This document shows positions 33,505 to 44,838 of a stretch of DNA of 64,000 bases, in pieces. The DNA lies in the NCBI GenBank assembly GCA_963930645.1, contig OZ005651.1:133465475-133529474 (forward strand), in the 5' to 3' direction. The DNA is from Salticus scenicus (taxonomy: Eukaryota > Arthropoda > Arachnida > Araneae > Salticidae). Position 1 is the stretch's first letter; each line of letters begins with the position of its first letter. Both the position numbers and the translations under genes were made by a program. The notes under the pieces are model-generated. The model had not been told where the DNA came from. It did no database searches and worked only from the letters and a program-made list of their open reading frames with translations.

Positions 33505-34596
33505 TAGGGCTGTGTCGATTAATCGATTAATCGGTTCGGTTAATCGATCAATGCTTAGTACCGATCAATTTTTTTAATCGAGTTAATCAGATCGATTAAT
33601 TCGATTAAAATTTTTCAAAATCCGATTAAAATTTTCAAACTACGAATTAAATTAAAAGTGCTGTTCTGCAAATATTTTTTCGCATATTTTGCTAACAAAC
33701 ATTCTAAGAAACATCCATCAAATAATGAAAAAGCAAAAAATAAAAAATGAAATAAATAAATAAATAAAAATAAATAAAACCTCTCAAAAGAAGTTGTTGC
33801 ACTTTTGTTGATAAAGAAAAGGGAGAGGACAGTTATTAAACAAAATGCCGCTCCATGTGCATGCTGGAGCAACACCACCTGTCTGTAGCCTTCTACAGAA
33901 AGTATTGGCTAGGGTAATAGTATTCTCAGAAACAAGAAGCTTTCAAAAAATAGAAATGCTTAAAAAAAAAAAAAAAACGAAAAGAAGGAATTGAGATTTC
34001 CACTATCCTTGTGATGGGGGACATATCAACAGAGTTTCAGAATATCTTCAAGCATTTAATGTGTGTTCAGAATTGCTGATAGTAACTATTGAAGTAGAAA
34101 CAGAAAATAACATTCTGTTTCCTAGTTCAAAGTGACAAAGAAGAACCAAAATATAAGAATTTGAGATTTTTAAGATAATGATATGGAATTTTGAGAATTC
34201 ATTTAAAAATAGTGACTAGCGAGATGGACAAGGTCTACAAGTATAAAACTAAAATATGTGTAATTTCATTTAATGTTTCTTTCAAAATTAATTGAAAAAT
34301 TAATTTATATAAAAAAAAATGAATAAGTGAAAATATTTATATAAAATTAACACTTAAAATCACCAATTATTGCTCTGAAAATTGATTTAAATTTCAGCTA
34401 TAAAACAGATATAATTAATTTGAAAAAAAAAAAAAAAATTCTCAATCAAACTTATGAATAATACACAATATGAGAGTTTTATTCATCATTGAAATAAAAT
34501 TATAAAGAGAAAAATGAAAACCAATTAAAAATCCGATTAATCGATTAATGAACTACGATTAACCCAGTTAAAACTCTTAATCGATTCCCACCCCTA
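33505..34596. mobile_element. hAT-type non-autonomous element, 1.09 kb
   Basis: Flanked by the exact 8-bp duplication ATCTTAAT (33497-33504 and 34597-34604), the hallmark of hAT insertion. Ends TAGGG...CCCTA, with related subterminal TTAATCGATT motifs. The left 110 bp contains many TAATCGATTA-like palindromes, mirrored at the right end. No convincing transposase is present; a minus-strand 87-codon frame at 33615-33878 is low complexity. A deletion derivative or MITE. Confidence 0.88.
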
Positions 34597-34899
34597 ATCT
34601 TAATATATGAATTTTTTACATTATTTATTTTATAACATTCACATTTGTAAAGGAAAATATTGATTTGTATTACATAACTAGCAGGCTTCGTCCGCTTCGC
34701 TGGACCCTATTTTAAAATGAATCGCCATAATTACTGAATTCTCAAAATTGCATTAATTTTTATCACGTGAAAAAAAAAAGCGAAACAAAATCTGATTAGG
34801 AAAAATGTCGCACCGGGTTCTCACTGCCTTCGGAAATTTTTTCCAAAATGCTCTAACTCTTATTTCTGTTATTTTCCCCCTTCACCCCCCTCCCGTCTA

Positions 34900-35405
34900 T
34901 CCTAATAATTTTACAAATTTGAAAATATCCGCAATCGATTTGTAAATATCAAAAACCTCTATGTACCAATTTTGAATGATCTACCTCTATTTTATTTTTT
35001 ATGCCCCTCCGCCCCCCTCCCGTCCCTCCTAATAACGTTACACTTTCGAAAATATCCCCATTCGATTTGCAGGCGTCTAAAACTAGTCTGTATCAATTTT
35101 GAACGGCTTAACTGCATTTCTATTTGTTTTTGCCCATAGCCCCCCTTATTACCGCCCCTTCTAATAATTTTACAAATTCCAAAATATCCGCATCGATTTC
35201 AAGTATCAAAAACCTCTATGTACCAAATTTGAACGATCTAACTCTATTTTTATTTTTTTTAGCCCCCCCTCTCCCCTCCCCCCTTTCTCCCCTCCTAATA
35301 ACTTTACACTTTCGAAAATATCCCCATTCGACTTGCAGACTATTGAAACCTATCTGTACCAATTTTGAAAGGCGTAACTGTATTTCTAATTGTTTTTGCC
35401 CCTGC
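34900..35405. repeat. Tandem repeat inside the Helitron, about 250-bp unit, two copies
   Basis: Units beginning near 34900 and 35155 share CTAATAATTTTACAAATT, AAAACCTCTATGTACCAA, TTACACTTTCGAAAATATCC and C-rich spacers. Confidence 0.75.
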
Positions 35406-35760
35406 TGCCCCACCTGGGGGCTGAATTTTTAAAATTCCAGAAATTGGTTTTTAGATATTTGTATTAGCTATATTTTATAGCAAAAATTTCACGTATATGT
35501 TTTTTTTTTTTGTTTGAGATATATAGGATTATGCAAAATCACATTTTATGCATGTGAAATCCCGTTTTGCCCCCCCCCCCCCCTCCTTGGGGACCGAATT
35601 TCGAAAATTCCAGAAATTGGTTTTTAGACATTTATATTAGCTATATTTTAAAGCAAAAATTTTATGGATATCTGTTTTTTTGTTTGAGATATGAAGGATT
35701 TTTTGAATTCACGTTTTGCCCCTCTTCCCCCCCCCCCTTGGGGGGCGAATATTTTCAATT
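35405..35760. repeat. Tandem repeat inside the Helitron, about 165-bp unit, two copies plus a partial
   Basis: TTCCAGAAATTGGTTTTTAG followed by TTAGCTATATTTTA occurs at about 35434 and 35609. C-run plus TTGGGG spacers lie before each copy and before the partial third at about 35730. Confidence 0.75.
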
Positions 35761-35883
35761 TTTTTTTTTTCCCCCTAAACCATCCCTGACCTATAAGGAA
35801 AAAAAAACAAAAAAGAATGATCGAAATCGGCCAAGCCGTTTACGATTTTATAAAGGACATACATTCATTTTTATATATATAGA

Positions 35884-36280
35884 TAATGGAATGCACCAAG
35901 ATTTAAATCAGCGTGCAGTGTTGGTCTTGATCGAGCGGTGCTTATTCGAACATTTTGCAGCCTTCTTTCCCGTTGTTCAGTTGTCTCAGACGAACGTGCC
36001 TGAGTAGTACGTATTCGATCATTTTCTAACCTCACTTCTCGTTGTTCAGATGATTCAGACGAACGGGTCTCAGCGTCATGCACTCTAAGAGTTTCCAGCC
36101 TTAATGCTCGCTGCTCATCTAATTCTGAGGCTCGTAATGCTCTTTTCTTCTGTGCTTGAGGTGTAGATTGGCCAATTGCTTGTCGCTTTAGAGGCATAAT
36201 TGTACGTAAACTTCGCAAAAAAGGCATTTGAATAAAGATTGGTCTTACCAACTCAGAAACCTTCGTAGATTCATGCACAA
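35884..36280 (-). pseudogene. Helitron ORF N-terminus, truncated
   Basis: The minus-strand frame from MPLKRQAIGQSTPQAQKKRA carries three arginine/glutamate-rich repeats of the form ExxEQRExRLxxxR (DEQRALRLETLR, SEQREVRLENDR, TEQRERRLQNVR). It then runs into TARSRPTLHADLNLGAFHY. This arrangement is typical of the N-terminal region of arthropod Helitron Rep/helicase proteins. It stops where the 34678-35883 Helitron was inserted. I could not find the rest of the coding sequence on the other side, so it was probably already 3'-truncated. The upstream frame to 36335 may be 5' non-coding. Confidence 0.7.
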
Positions 36281-36924
36281 CACTTTGCTGAAGATCATCA
36301 CATGAGATAAGATAGAAGAAGATTCCGATTTTCAAATTACCTTGGCGAGAAACGTCCGAGGTACTTCGGTGCCAAATTAACTAAAGCTGTTCCATACCAA
36401 AAAAAAAAAAAAAACTTATGATATATACAAAATAAAAAAATAAAAAATTCTAATATTCGAAATTATTACTATTTACAATCAAGGTGAAAACATAAAAGAA
36501 CCTTTATAAGTTATATATAAAGTGTCAATTAAAACGAAGAATTTTGTTTTACTGTAGAAAAGAAAAGTAAGTACTACTCAATTAAATAAAAATTTTAAGC
36601 TAATACCAAGTATCTCTATGAAAATATTTATTTACACGCGGATATTTTCATAGTATATTAATTTTTTTTCTAATTTTTATTATTTATCACACGAAATAAA
36701 AAATATTTTATTTCCGGAAAAAAATAAATAAACGTGAATTTTGTTTATTTTGGCATCAAATCTATTTTTCTTTTTTTTCATTTTAAAGTTAAAATGGAGT
36801 TTTTATTTAATATCTTCTTTCAAATTTTTTATTTTTTCAATTTTTTTTCCTAAACCATCCCTGACCTATAAGGAAAAAAACAAAAAAAGAATGATCGAAA
36901 TCGGTCAAGCCATTTACGATTTTA

Positions 36925-37120
36925 TCCGCGATTGTAATGAAATGCTCGCCCTCTGGTGGGCTAAGGTGAAATTATCATACCACTGCATATCATCATATTA
37001 TGCAATCGATTTTCCATGATGTAATGGCGGAGAAAGAACAATAATAAATACACGTGGCTATTATATTTACTAACAACTGCAGTTCAGAAAGAGCCATCTA
37101 TCGATCATTACAAACGCGGA
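36925..37120. mobile_element. MITE (196 bp) inside a Helitron
   Basis: The left end TCCGCGATTGTAATGA and the right end TCATTACAAACGCGGA are inverted repeats, with TA on both sides. The neighbouring duplicate of the same Helitron segment at about 37420 lacks it (TTTTATAAAGGACATAG), giving an exact empty site. Non-coding. Confidence 0.88.
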
Positions 37121-37161
37121 TAAAGGACATAGAGACAAACATTCATTTTTATATATATAGA

Positions 37162-37457
37162 TTAATTTTTTTTCTAATTTTTATTATTTATCACGCGAAA
37201 TAAAAAATATTTTATTTCCGGAAAAAAATAAACGTGAATTTTGTTTATTTTGGCATCAAATCTATTTTTCTTTTTTTTTCATTTTAAAGTTAAAATGGAG
37301 TTTTTATTTAATATCTTCTTTCAAATTTTTTATTTTTTCAAATTTTTTTTCCTAAACCATCCCTGACCTATAAGGAAAAAAACAAAAAAAGAATGATCGA
37401 AATCGGTCAAGCCGTTTACGATTTTATAAAGGACATAGAGATAAACATTTTTATATA
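37162..37457 (-). mobile_element. Third Helitron copy, 5' fragment
   Basis: Repeats 36657-36924 plus 37121-37150 almost exactly in direct orientation, forming a tandem duplication of the Helitron 5' region. Its own 5' end is cut by the element at 37458. Confidence 0.8.
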
Positions 37458-38340
37458 CAGTGCAGCACCTTTTATACGTTTCTCATTTATATGTTTTTCG
37501 ACTTCGGTCCCAAATCATTCCATTGAATTCTAATGTTAAAATATTTCGTTTATACGACACGAATAAATTCTTAATCTCACTTATACGTTTTTTTTCTCCT
37601 TGTAGAATCCCAAGTTTGAGTTTAATTCCAGGATAAATAATTTAAAAAAAAAAAAAAAAAAAAAATGCTCTTTATGTTTTATTCTTATTATTTTTTTTTT
37701 CGATTATTTTTTCTAAGAACTATGGTAACAAAGTGCGGCTATAGAACAAATTGCGACCTGCATCGGTAGCCTGGGGCAAAGGGATGTTTTTCAGAGATAA
37801 GCAGTTGGCGACTGGGTTGAATGGTAGGTATACAAGTAGCCAGTGACCACTTGAATACCTCCCACTTACTCTTTTAATTGATTCCAGGGATGGGATATCA
37901 AAGGGAAAAACCCACAACTTTATAGGCATTTTGTAAACTACTCACCTCCATTGGGCGACTTGGAAGAGAAGTTTGAGAAACAAAGATCCCCCCCCCCCGC
38001 TTCTTTTAATCGTTTGCAAAACTGTCATCTTCGTTTAGAGAATGAAAGGCTTTGTCTCCAAAGGTTAAAATCGAAATCTTGAGAAAATTTTCTGAATTTC
38101 TGTATTTTTAATTATTATTTCATTTTTATTCTACCTTTTTAAAAATATTTTAAATTTAATTAAAAATATATCTTATTCAAATAAATGTAAAGAAAATCAT
38201 GAAAATTGATTAGACCTTTATTATTAATATGACACTTTATTGTGTATTAATGTTAAAACGAATTTTCAGTTGTACGTTTTTTTCAGTTATACGTTTTTTA
38301 GGATCGGTACCTTGAAAAATGTATAAACGGTGCTCCACTG
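37458..38340. mobile_element. Tigger-like non-autonomous element (883 bp)
   Basis: The left end CAGTGCAGCACCTTTTATAC matches the right end in inverted orientation (GTATAAACGGTGCTCCACTG) with a few mismatches. TA lies on both sides. Subterminal TATACGTTTTT motifs repeat near both ends. No transposase frame. Confidence 0.85.
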
Positions 38341-38523
38341 TATATAGAAGTCAGACACTTATTTTAAAATAGAAACCATACGCTTCCTAAAATAGCAATA
38401 AATATTTTTAAACAATTTATTGGAAGGAGGAAAAAAGTTTTTTGAATTTTTCAGGTTAGTTGAATACTGGTTAACGAAGAGTTTACTGTATTTAATTATC
38501 ATTGCAACTTAAAACATATACAC

Positions 38524-38890
38524 TACTGTGTCAAAAGTAAATTGACAGGGTATTAAGAAAATTAAAAAAAAATACTAAACACTTTATTTAAAAAACTAAT
38601 ACATTATTATTAGCATGTCGATATTCTTTTATTTTCAATTAAGGTTTTTATTCTAGCTTACTTAGTATCAAACTGATTTGCTCTTGTTGCAAATTAACCC
38701 ATTCAACTAACATTGTTTTCTATTTTTTTTTCTTCGAGGGATTCACAGGTTTTTAGCAATGTCACTTTGTAAAATATATTTTTGATTGGGTTCATATCAG
38801 GTGACTGACCCAGCCACAGGAGAATTATAAGCTCTTTTTGGGATTTCTAGGCAGTTATTGTCAGTAGTGATGCTAAGAAAATTTTCATGG
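38524..38890 (-). pseudogene. Tc1-like element remnant
   Basis: The minus strand near 38785-38825 reads LWLGQSPDMNPIKN, the Tc1 catalytic block with Lys in place of the Glu of DD34E. The left edge ACTGTGTCAAAAGTAAATTG resembles a Tc1-type terminal repeat. The other half is missing. Confidence 0.7.
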
Positions 38891-38984
38891 GTAGGCTAAA
38901 AAAAAATATGAATTATGAATTGAAAAAAAAAAAAAAATGTATATATGCTTTTGTGCTTTTTTTTTTTTTTTTTAAACTTTCCGA

Positions 38985-39850
38985 AGATACACATGTAAGG
39001 AAAATATTGTAATCAAGACAAAAATTTGACTTTGAGATTTTGGTGTATGTATATGTTTTGAAGCCCCTGAGTTTATTTTTGCTATTTTTATGATAATGTG
39101 TGTATGTGTGTGAGTGAACACGTCAGCGTCTAAACGCTTTGTTCGAATGAGCTGGAAGTTGGTACATGTGTTATAGGTCACCGTATCAGAGACACAAAGA
39201 AAAATTCTTTTCCGTTACGGGCTGAAATTATTTAAAGATGCGATAGCATCTAAACGCCTTATATGAATGAACTGAAAATTTATATATACCTGTTATAAGT
39301 CACCGATCCACAAGTTGCATAAATATTGGTGTATATATTTTTTAAGGGACACAAAGAAAAATTATTTAACATTGTGGTCTATGGGATGAAATTACTTAAA
39401 ATGTGATAGTGTCTAAATGCTGCATTCAATGAAGCTTTAATTTTATATACATATTATAGACCACCATGGGCACATATTGTATAGATTTTGGTAAATCTAA
39501 CACTTGTAGGGTTTTTTTTTTTTTTTTTTTTTTTAATGTATATAGGGACACAAGGAAAAATTCTTTACCATTATGGTCTAAGGGCTGAAATTATTTAAAA
39601 TGTGATCGTGTCTAAATGTCTTATTTGATTATGTTTTCAATTTATGTGCATGTTATAGGTTACTGGCACACGTACGGTATAGATTTTGGGGGATCTAGCA
39701 CTTATAGATTTTTACAGGGACACAACAAAAAATTCTTTATCATTATGGCCTATATGGGCACAAATTATTTTAAGAGCAATAGCATCAAATTAAACAGTGT
39801 ACTATTTGAGGGAAATACTCAAACACCCTATTATAATTTCCCTCTTTAGT
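38985..39850. repeat. Tandem repeat array, about 150-190 bp unit, four or more copies
   Basis: GGGACACAA.GAAAAATT blocks at about 39190, 39354, 39545 and 39717 are each followed by GGCTGAAATTATTTAAA.ATG and GTGTCTAAA-type blocks, then TTATATACATGTTATAGGTCACC. The left edge (38985-39135) matches 17080-17228. Weak homology to the 51185-54345 array through GGGACAC. Short ORFs here are by-products. Confidence 0.75.
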
Positions 39851-40781
39851 TTATTTAACGACTTCTCTTACTTTAATTTATTCCAAACATCATTAATTGC
39901 TTAATGGTAGGAAGTCGAGTGGAGTCACTCCAGATTTTTATATAAGGTTTAACATGTACAGTAAAGCCCTGTTGAAAGTACTTCATTCATATTTGTGTCG
40001 ATTTAGTATAATTTCCAATTCATTTATATTTTTTTAAATATGATTTTTTTAAATATAGCATATATATATATATATATATAATCTCACAAACACATTGTTT
40101 TTTGACCTTTCTAAAATTCTCATAGGCTTATAGTTCATGTATGTGTTGTATTGCATCAGTTTCTACGAAAATGCATTAAATCAAGTGTTACTTTAATTAA
40201 AATATGTATGTTGCTGAATGCATTTATGCTACACTAATGGTAACTAGGAAACAAGGAACTTAATTCGATTTATAATGTGGAATTTAATGCTGGCAGGCAA
40301 TCAGCACATATTTACATATATAACAGCAACTGTGAAAACGGATGAAATTAACTATAATAATAAAAATAAAATATACCAGAGGACTGGCGTTGAAAAGTAA
40401 TAAGTAAAAAACTTTGAATGAACACCATGACATACAAAAAACTCGAAACAATTGTTTTGGGTTGCAATAAAACACTGCCTTTCATCAGGCGAACAAAGTA
40501 GTCATAAGTGCTGCAAAACAAAGCGGCAATACACAAAACAAATTCTAGTGATGGGCCGGTAGTTTGAAAAGCAGACTGAAAAATTTTCATAATATATTCA
40601 AAAGCATACTTATAGCTATTAAAAGATATAAAATTTTTAACTGAAAGTATGTTTTTTGTTTCTTCTTTTTTCGTATAAAAAATTGCTTGAAATAATATTT
40701 TGAATGTTTTTAAATTAAATTATGTTTAAATATTTAGAAATTTTTTATTCATGAATTCATCAACCATGAATATTCATTTTA
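39851..40781. other. AT-rich stretch, no gene recognised
   Basis: Contains a (TA)n tract near 40061-40080. ORFs on the minus strand at 40284-40590 overlap each other and show no known domain. Confidence 0.55.
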
Positions 40782-40981
40782 GGTTGGTATTTTTATATAC
40801 CAACTATGTGAAAAATACCAGAGCCGGGAATCGAACCTGGGCACCTCCGCTTAACGCACGGATGCTCTACCACTGAGCTACCCTGGCTACCAGCTAGGCA
40901 TTTCTCACATAATATTCGTTGGCAAAGTCACTGAGTCTGCAATGGTATTTTTCAAATAGTTGGTATATAAAAATATCAACC
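40782..40981. mobile_element. 200-bp MITE enclosing a tRNA-like gene
   Basis: Arms 40782-40820 and 40943-40981 are inverted repeats, 37 of 39 positions complementary (outer part GGTTGGTATTTTTATATACC). TTTA occurs immediately outside both ends and may be a 4-bp target duplication, although a shorter one is possible. Between the arms sits a tRNA-like sequence on the minus strand whose acceptor 3' strand overlaps the left arm by a few bases. Confidence 0.85.
40816..40887 (-). tRNA. tRNA-like gene, anticodon position GTT (Asn-like), probably SINE-like or pseudogene
   Basis: The minus strand folds as a cloverleaf: 7-bp acceptor (GCCAGGG with CTCTGGT, two G-U), a GCTC/GAGC D stem, an anticodon stem TCCGT/GCGGA, and a T arm CCAGG/CCCGG with one A-C mismatch. 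The A box TAGCTCAGTGG and the B box GGTTCGATTCC are perfect, so Pol III could transcribe it. The 7-nt anticodon loop is GCGTTAA. GTT would read Asn codons, but the universal U33 is replaced by C, so a normal decoding tRNA is doubtful. Confidence 0.7.
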
Positions 40982-41385
40982 TTTACACTCCAATTTACTT
41001 AAAATATGTTTAAATATTTATGAAATAGTAAAATACCAACTCTGAAAGATAATAAGTAATTTGGATCTTTATTACATTGTTTATATATATATATAATGAT
41101 GAAGAAAAAATCTTTCTTATTGCTCAAATGATTATTCGTATTCATGTGGATATTTAATGGAGAGCTTTAAATTGTAATGTTAAGGCTGTGAACATCTATC
41201 AGTGAGCATCAACTGTCATCCAAATCTCATGTTAACCAATGGAGAAAATTATTCCCTATTATTATTAATTACAATAATACATATTTTAAAATTCCGTTTC
41301 CACATTAAAAAAAATCATGATTATTAAATTACGTCACGTTTTCCTATTTATTTATTTATTTTTAGTTTTTCTTATTTATTTTTAA

Positions 41386-41417
<32 letters not shown>

Positions 41418-41464
41418 ATAAATAAAATTTGTGAAATTTCACATTTTACAGCTTCAAAATAAAA
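40982..41464. other. AT-rich gap, AAAT microsatellite
   Basis: Contains (AAAT)n-like tracts at about 41345-41425 in both orientations and no gene. Confidence 0.6.
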
Positions 41465-43704
41465 TAGTCATCTCTCATTTATACACAGTTGAAGGGATTG
41501 ATTTAAAATCACGCATAACTGAGATAAGCTGTATGTAATTCTTTATACACATTATGGGAAAGAAAAATATTTTGAAATATAAGAATTATACTTAATAACA
41601 ATTTATAAAATAAAAGAGGTCTAATGTTATTGTGTTTTTAAATAATAATTAAACTTTCACTATAAAGTTTAGTTTTAAAAAAATTAATAAACGTAAAAAT
41701 TTCATTTTACATAGAAGAATAATTACATTCAAAAAATGCCAATTAGTCATCTTTTAAAAAATCATTAATGCTAGTTTGTTTTTGCTTAGGCCACAATTGT
41801 ACAACGATCTTTTCCATTGCATGAAAGTGCGTCATTGTATTTGGTGCTACATCTGCAGTTTGAAGGTAACATCTCAAGGTGTCCAGAGTACCTAAACAGT
41901 AGCATAAGATGGGACAATTACAGTACCAGTTTCATCATAACTATAATCTTTTTCAGCTGTCACGTTATCAAAAACAGTTTCAAATCTCTTATTGCAGTTG
42001 AAGCTAAGTTTTCGTCAACATTGACGAAATCTTGAAAAGAAAGAGATTCTTTTCTTATACTGTTCCATTAGTCTTAGTCTATGTTGAAATCATTGCTGCT
42101 GTTTTCATATTCTTGTAATGGAATAACTTCAGCATCATTTGAATGGACAAAACCGGCTTTTCTAAAGTAATTAGAAATTGTTGTGACTCCAGGAGCATAC
42201 CAACATGTGCATAGCTTCCAGAATTCAAAGTTTCTTAAATTCTTTTTTCTGCTCCAGTGATATAAACATTCTTCTCACCAAAGCTTTCCGATATTGTTCT
42301 TTAACTAACCTTATTATACTGAGATCTAATGGCTGAAGTTTGCTGGTACAATTTGCAGGGAAACATATAACTCGAGTATGTGTAAACAATGGGAGATCTG
42401 AAGGATGGGTGGGACACTGATCAATAAATAACAGAACTTTTCTCTGTTTTTAGCAATCTTCATATCAAATTCCTTCAAAAAATACAAAAAAATTTTCAAT
42501 GTCATCCAGGCTTTAGTGCTATTTGCATAAGTATATGGCAATTTCTTAACATTTCTAAAACACTGTGGTTTCTTGGATTTACCAATCGCTATTGGAGGTA
42601 GCTTTTCTGATTCGTCCGCATTGCAACATAAAAGCACAGTCAATCTTTCTTTGCTATGTTTGCCACTATGGCATGTTTCTCCTTTAAAATCCAGCGTTTT
42701 GTTTGGCAATAGATGATAAAACAATCCTGTTTCATCGCAGCTAAAAATATTCTTAGCATCAAAGTTTTGAATTAAATTTGGAAGGTCAGTGATCCATTCA
42801 TTAACAACTGAATCTGGAACGGCTGCGCTCTCACCACTCAATGATTTGTTAAACCGTGCCTTTTCTTAAGTTTTTCTAGCCATTCCCAAGAAGCCAAAGA
42901 ATTTTCAATTCTCATTTTTGATGACAAGGGAGTGCCTTTTCTTTAAATAATTCACTGCTGATTGGTAAATTAGAATCTCTCATTTCTCTGAACTGCTGTA
43001 TCAAAGTGGTTTTTAAAGTCTCAAATTTCCCATTCTGAATTCTTGATCGTTTCTTTGCGTACGTAGAATATTCACTGTTCATTTTTTTAATTGAGTTTTT
43101 GATCTTTAAAATTCCTCTGAGCATCGATTCTGGCAAACCAAATTCACAAGCTAAACTTAATTTTAACAGCTTAGGATCATTTTCCACTGCTTGTATAATT
43201 TCCATTTTGAACGAAATTGTTAATGCTTTTGTTTTGCTCATTTTTATCACAAACAATCCAGAGACGCAAATGTAATTTTAAGCTAGGAGCCCTAAAACAT
43301 TCAACTTACAAAGAGAAACCTACAAAAACAACATGAAAAGAGCGCACCACTTGATAAAATGTATAAAAAATAAAAAGGAAGAGAGAGAGAGAGAAAGAAA
43401 TGAAGAATCCATTAGAATTGAACAAAGAGGATCAAATAGTAACACCCCTTCTCAGGCCATTGTGGAACGGTCTTTTGACTTTGACAGGAACAGAAATCCT
43501 TCTTTGATTAAAAATAAGTCGCATTTAACACACAGAGAATTGCTTTTTATTTCCGTGTATAACTGAGAGAGAGAATTCAAAGTTGCACTCATAAGTGAAA
43601 AAGCTATTGCATTATTTACATATTACTTGTGACGTGACTTTACGAAATTCGCATATATCTGAGAGACGCATACAACCGAGAGGCACATAACTGAGCGATA
43701 ACTG
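41465..43704 (-). mobile_element. pogo/Tigger element (2.24 kb) with broken transposase
   Basis: The left end TAGTCATCTCTCATTTATAC and the right end (reverse complement CAGTTATCGCTCAGTTATGT) are diverged inverted repeats. TA follows the right end. The minus-strand interior encodes a CENP-B-like transposase in pieces. The size is normal for Tigger. Confidence 0.85.
41830..43241 (-). pseudogene. pogo/Tigger (CENP-B/jerky-like) transposase pseudogene
   Basis: The N-terminal frame from MSKTKALTISFKMEIIQAVE has the CENP-B helix-turn-helix (LACEFGLPESMLRGILK). After a frame break near 42910 the DDE domain appears: FSCDETGLFYHLLPNKTL with the first catalytic Asp, then KERLTVLLCCNADESEKLPP. The second Asp lies in IDQCPTHPSDLP after another frameshift near 42450. 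The third region KLQPLDLSII is near 42330. The C-terminal segment TISNYFRKAGFVHSND is readable near 42110-42170. Typical length is about 490 codons, matching the span. At least two frameshifts make it dead. Confidence 0.88.
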
Positions 43705-44248
43705 TATTAAAAATTTAGCAGTCAGGAATTTTCTGAAGGAAAAAACGGAATTTAAAAATATGTATTATATACCGTAAAATCCCGATTATAAGCCCCCCGT
43801 TTTTCAAATGCAATACCAGTAAAAAGTAGGGAGGGGCTTATAATCAGGATTATTAGAAATTTCTTTTTTGTAAAGTTGTGGTGGCGCCATCTACCACCAG
43901 ACAATAAAACTAATATTTATTATCTAATCCAGAATTGAATGTAACTTACAGAAATAAATCTTAAATTATTAATTTAAAATTATTTTATTAATTTAAATTG
44001 AAAATTTTAAGACTAATAAAAAAAAAAAAAAAAAAATGGACTAATTTTGGTAAAATAAAGGCAAGGTAAATCTTGAAAGGTTATCAAACATTAATTAATT
44101 TAGTGTTTATAAATTAATAAGAGTATATACTTAGGTGAATATTAAATGCATAAAACTCATTTTATATATTATTGTTAAACATAACATTTTACAAAAATAT
44201 GACATCACTTTAGAAATATTAAATACCTTTTACAATCCTTCATTAATG

Positions 44249-44309
44249 GCAGCTTTAATTATATATTTCGACTACAATCGTAGTCGTCCTCAGATGTTGT
44301 CTCTGCTGC
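44249..44309 (-). ncRNA. Hammerhead-ribozyme-like motif, family C inverted fragment
   Basis: Minus-strand CTGAGGA (44287-44293), hairpin GACTAC-GATT-GTAGTC and GAAA, with GCAGC/GCTGC pairing outside as distal helix I. Identical to the two plus-strand copies downstream. Confidence 0.6.
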
Positions 44310-44835
44310 ACTGTTGACATATATCTTCTTTCTCCTCCACATCACTTTTCCTCTCGCCTACGTCATCTTTTCGTCGGTACGTTTTTATCACCTGTTGCCA
44401 ATCTTCTGCTATGATACTATGCTCTCTCTCATTTACTGCTGTTTTTGAGGTTAGAATCTCTAAAGCTTCGCGTTTCAAGGCGTAATTGTGTGAGTTGTAG
44501 GGAGCTATTTTAACAGTTTTTAGAGAATTAGTTATTATGGGGTTAGTTTTATGTGTCCGTGATAAGGCTGTGGAGCTTCTATTGTATTTTAGATCGTTGA
44601 TATGTTCTGTTTCTCTGTCTTTGATTTTCCTCTTTGTCATTCCGATGTAGGTTGCCGGTTTATTGTTATTTTCTAGATTGAAAGTGATTTTATAAATTCC
44701 CGATGTTTCTTTAGGGTCAATGAGGTCTTTTTCATTTCGGATTCTTTGAATGATATTCTTATTGGGTTTAATTGGTATGTGGATATTATGTTTGGAACCT
44801 TCGTTTTTAATTTTATTTGCTATGCCATTGCAAAT
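44310..44835 (-). pseudogene. Penelope family C C-terminal fragment, inverted
   Basis: The minus strand encodes from FICNGIANKIKNEGSKHN through GIY-YIG (GIYKITFNLENN, YIGMTKRK) to the normal stop after QQCSRDNI near 44290. It is truncated at its 5' side at the junction with the plus copy and differs from the full copy by LTSKTAV versus LTSNTAV. Not an independent gene. Confidence 0.9.
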
Positions 44836-44838
44836 AAA

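Larger units (their letters stand above)
34678..35883 (-). mobile_element. Non-autonomous Helitron (1.2 kb), minus strand
   Basis: On the minus strand it begins TCTATATATATAAAAATGAA (at 35883, preceded by A) and ends CCTGCTAG (at 34678, followed by T). This fits Helitron rules: 5' TC, 3' CTRR, insertion between A and T, no duplication. No clear terminal hairpin is seen. The interior has two tandem repeat blocks and no Rep/helicase. It interrupts another Helitron's ORF at 35884. Confidence 0.85.
35884..37161 (-). mobile_element. Second Helitron copy, 5' part, minus strand
   Basis: The 5' end TCTATATATATAAAAATGAA lies at 37161. Subterminal sequence (TTCGATCATTCTTTTTTTG, then AGGTCAGGGATGGTTTAGG, minus strand) matches the other two copies here. 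It extends left through the EQRE-repeat ORF and is cut by the next Helitron. It carries the MITE at 36925-37120. Confidence 0.75.

Noticed and set aside
35567..36007. 146-codon plus-strand ORF
   Set aside because: Runs through C runs and Helitron tandem repeats and crosses an element boundary; not a protein gene.
40284..40590. Overlapping minus-strand ORFs of 63 and 80 codons
   Set aside because: Different frames of the same AT-rich DNA, no homology seen.
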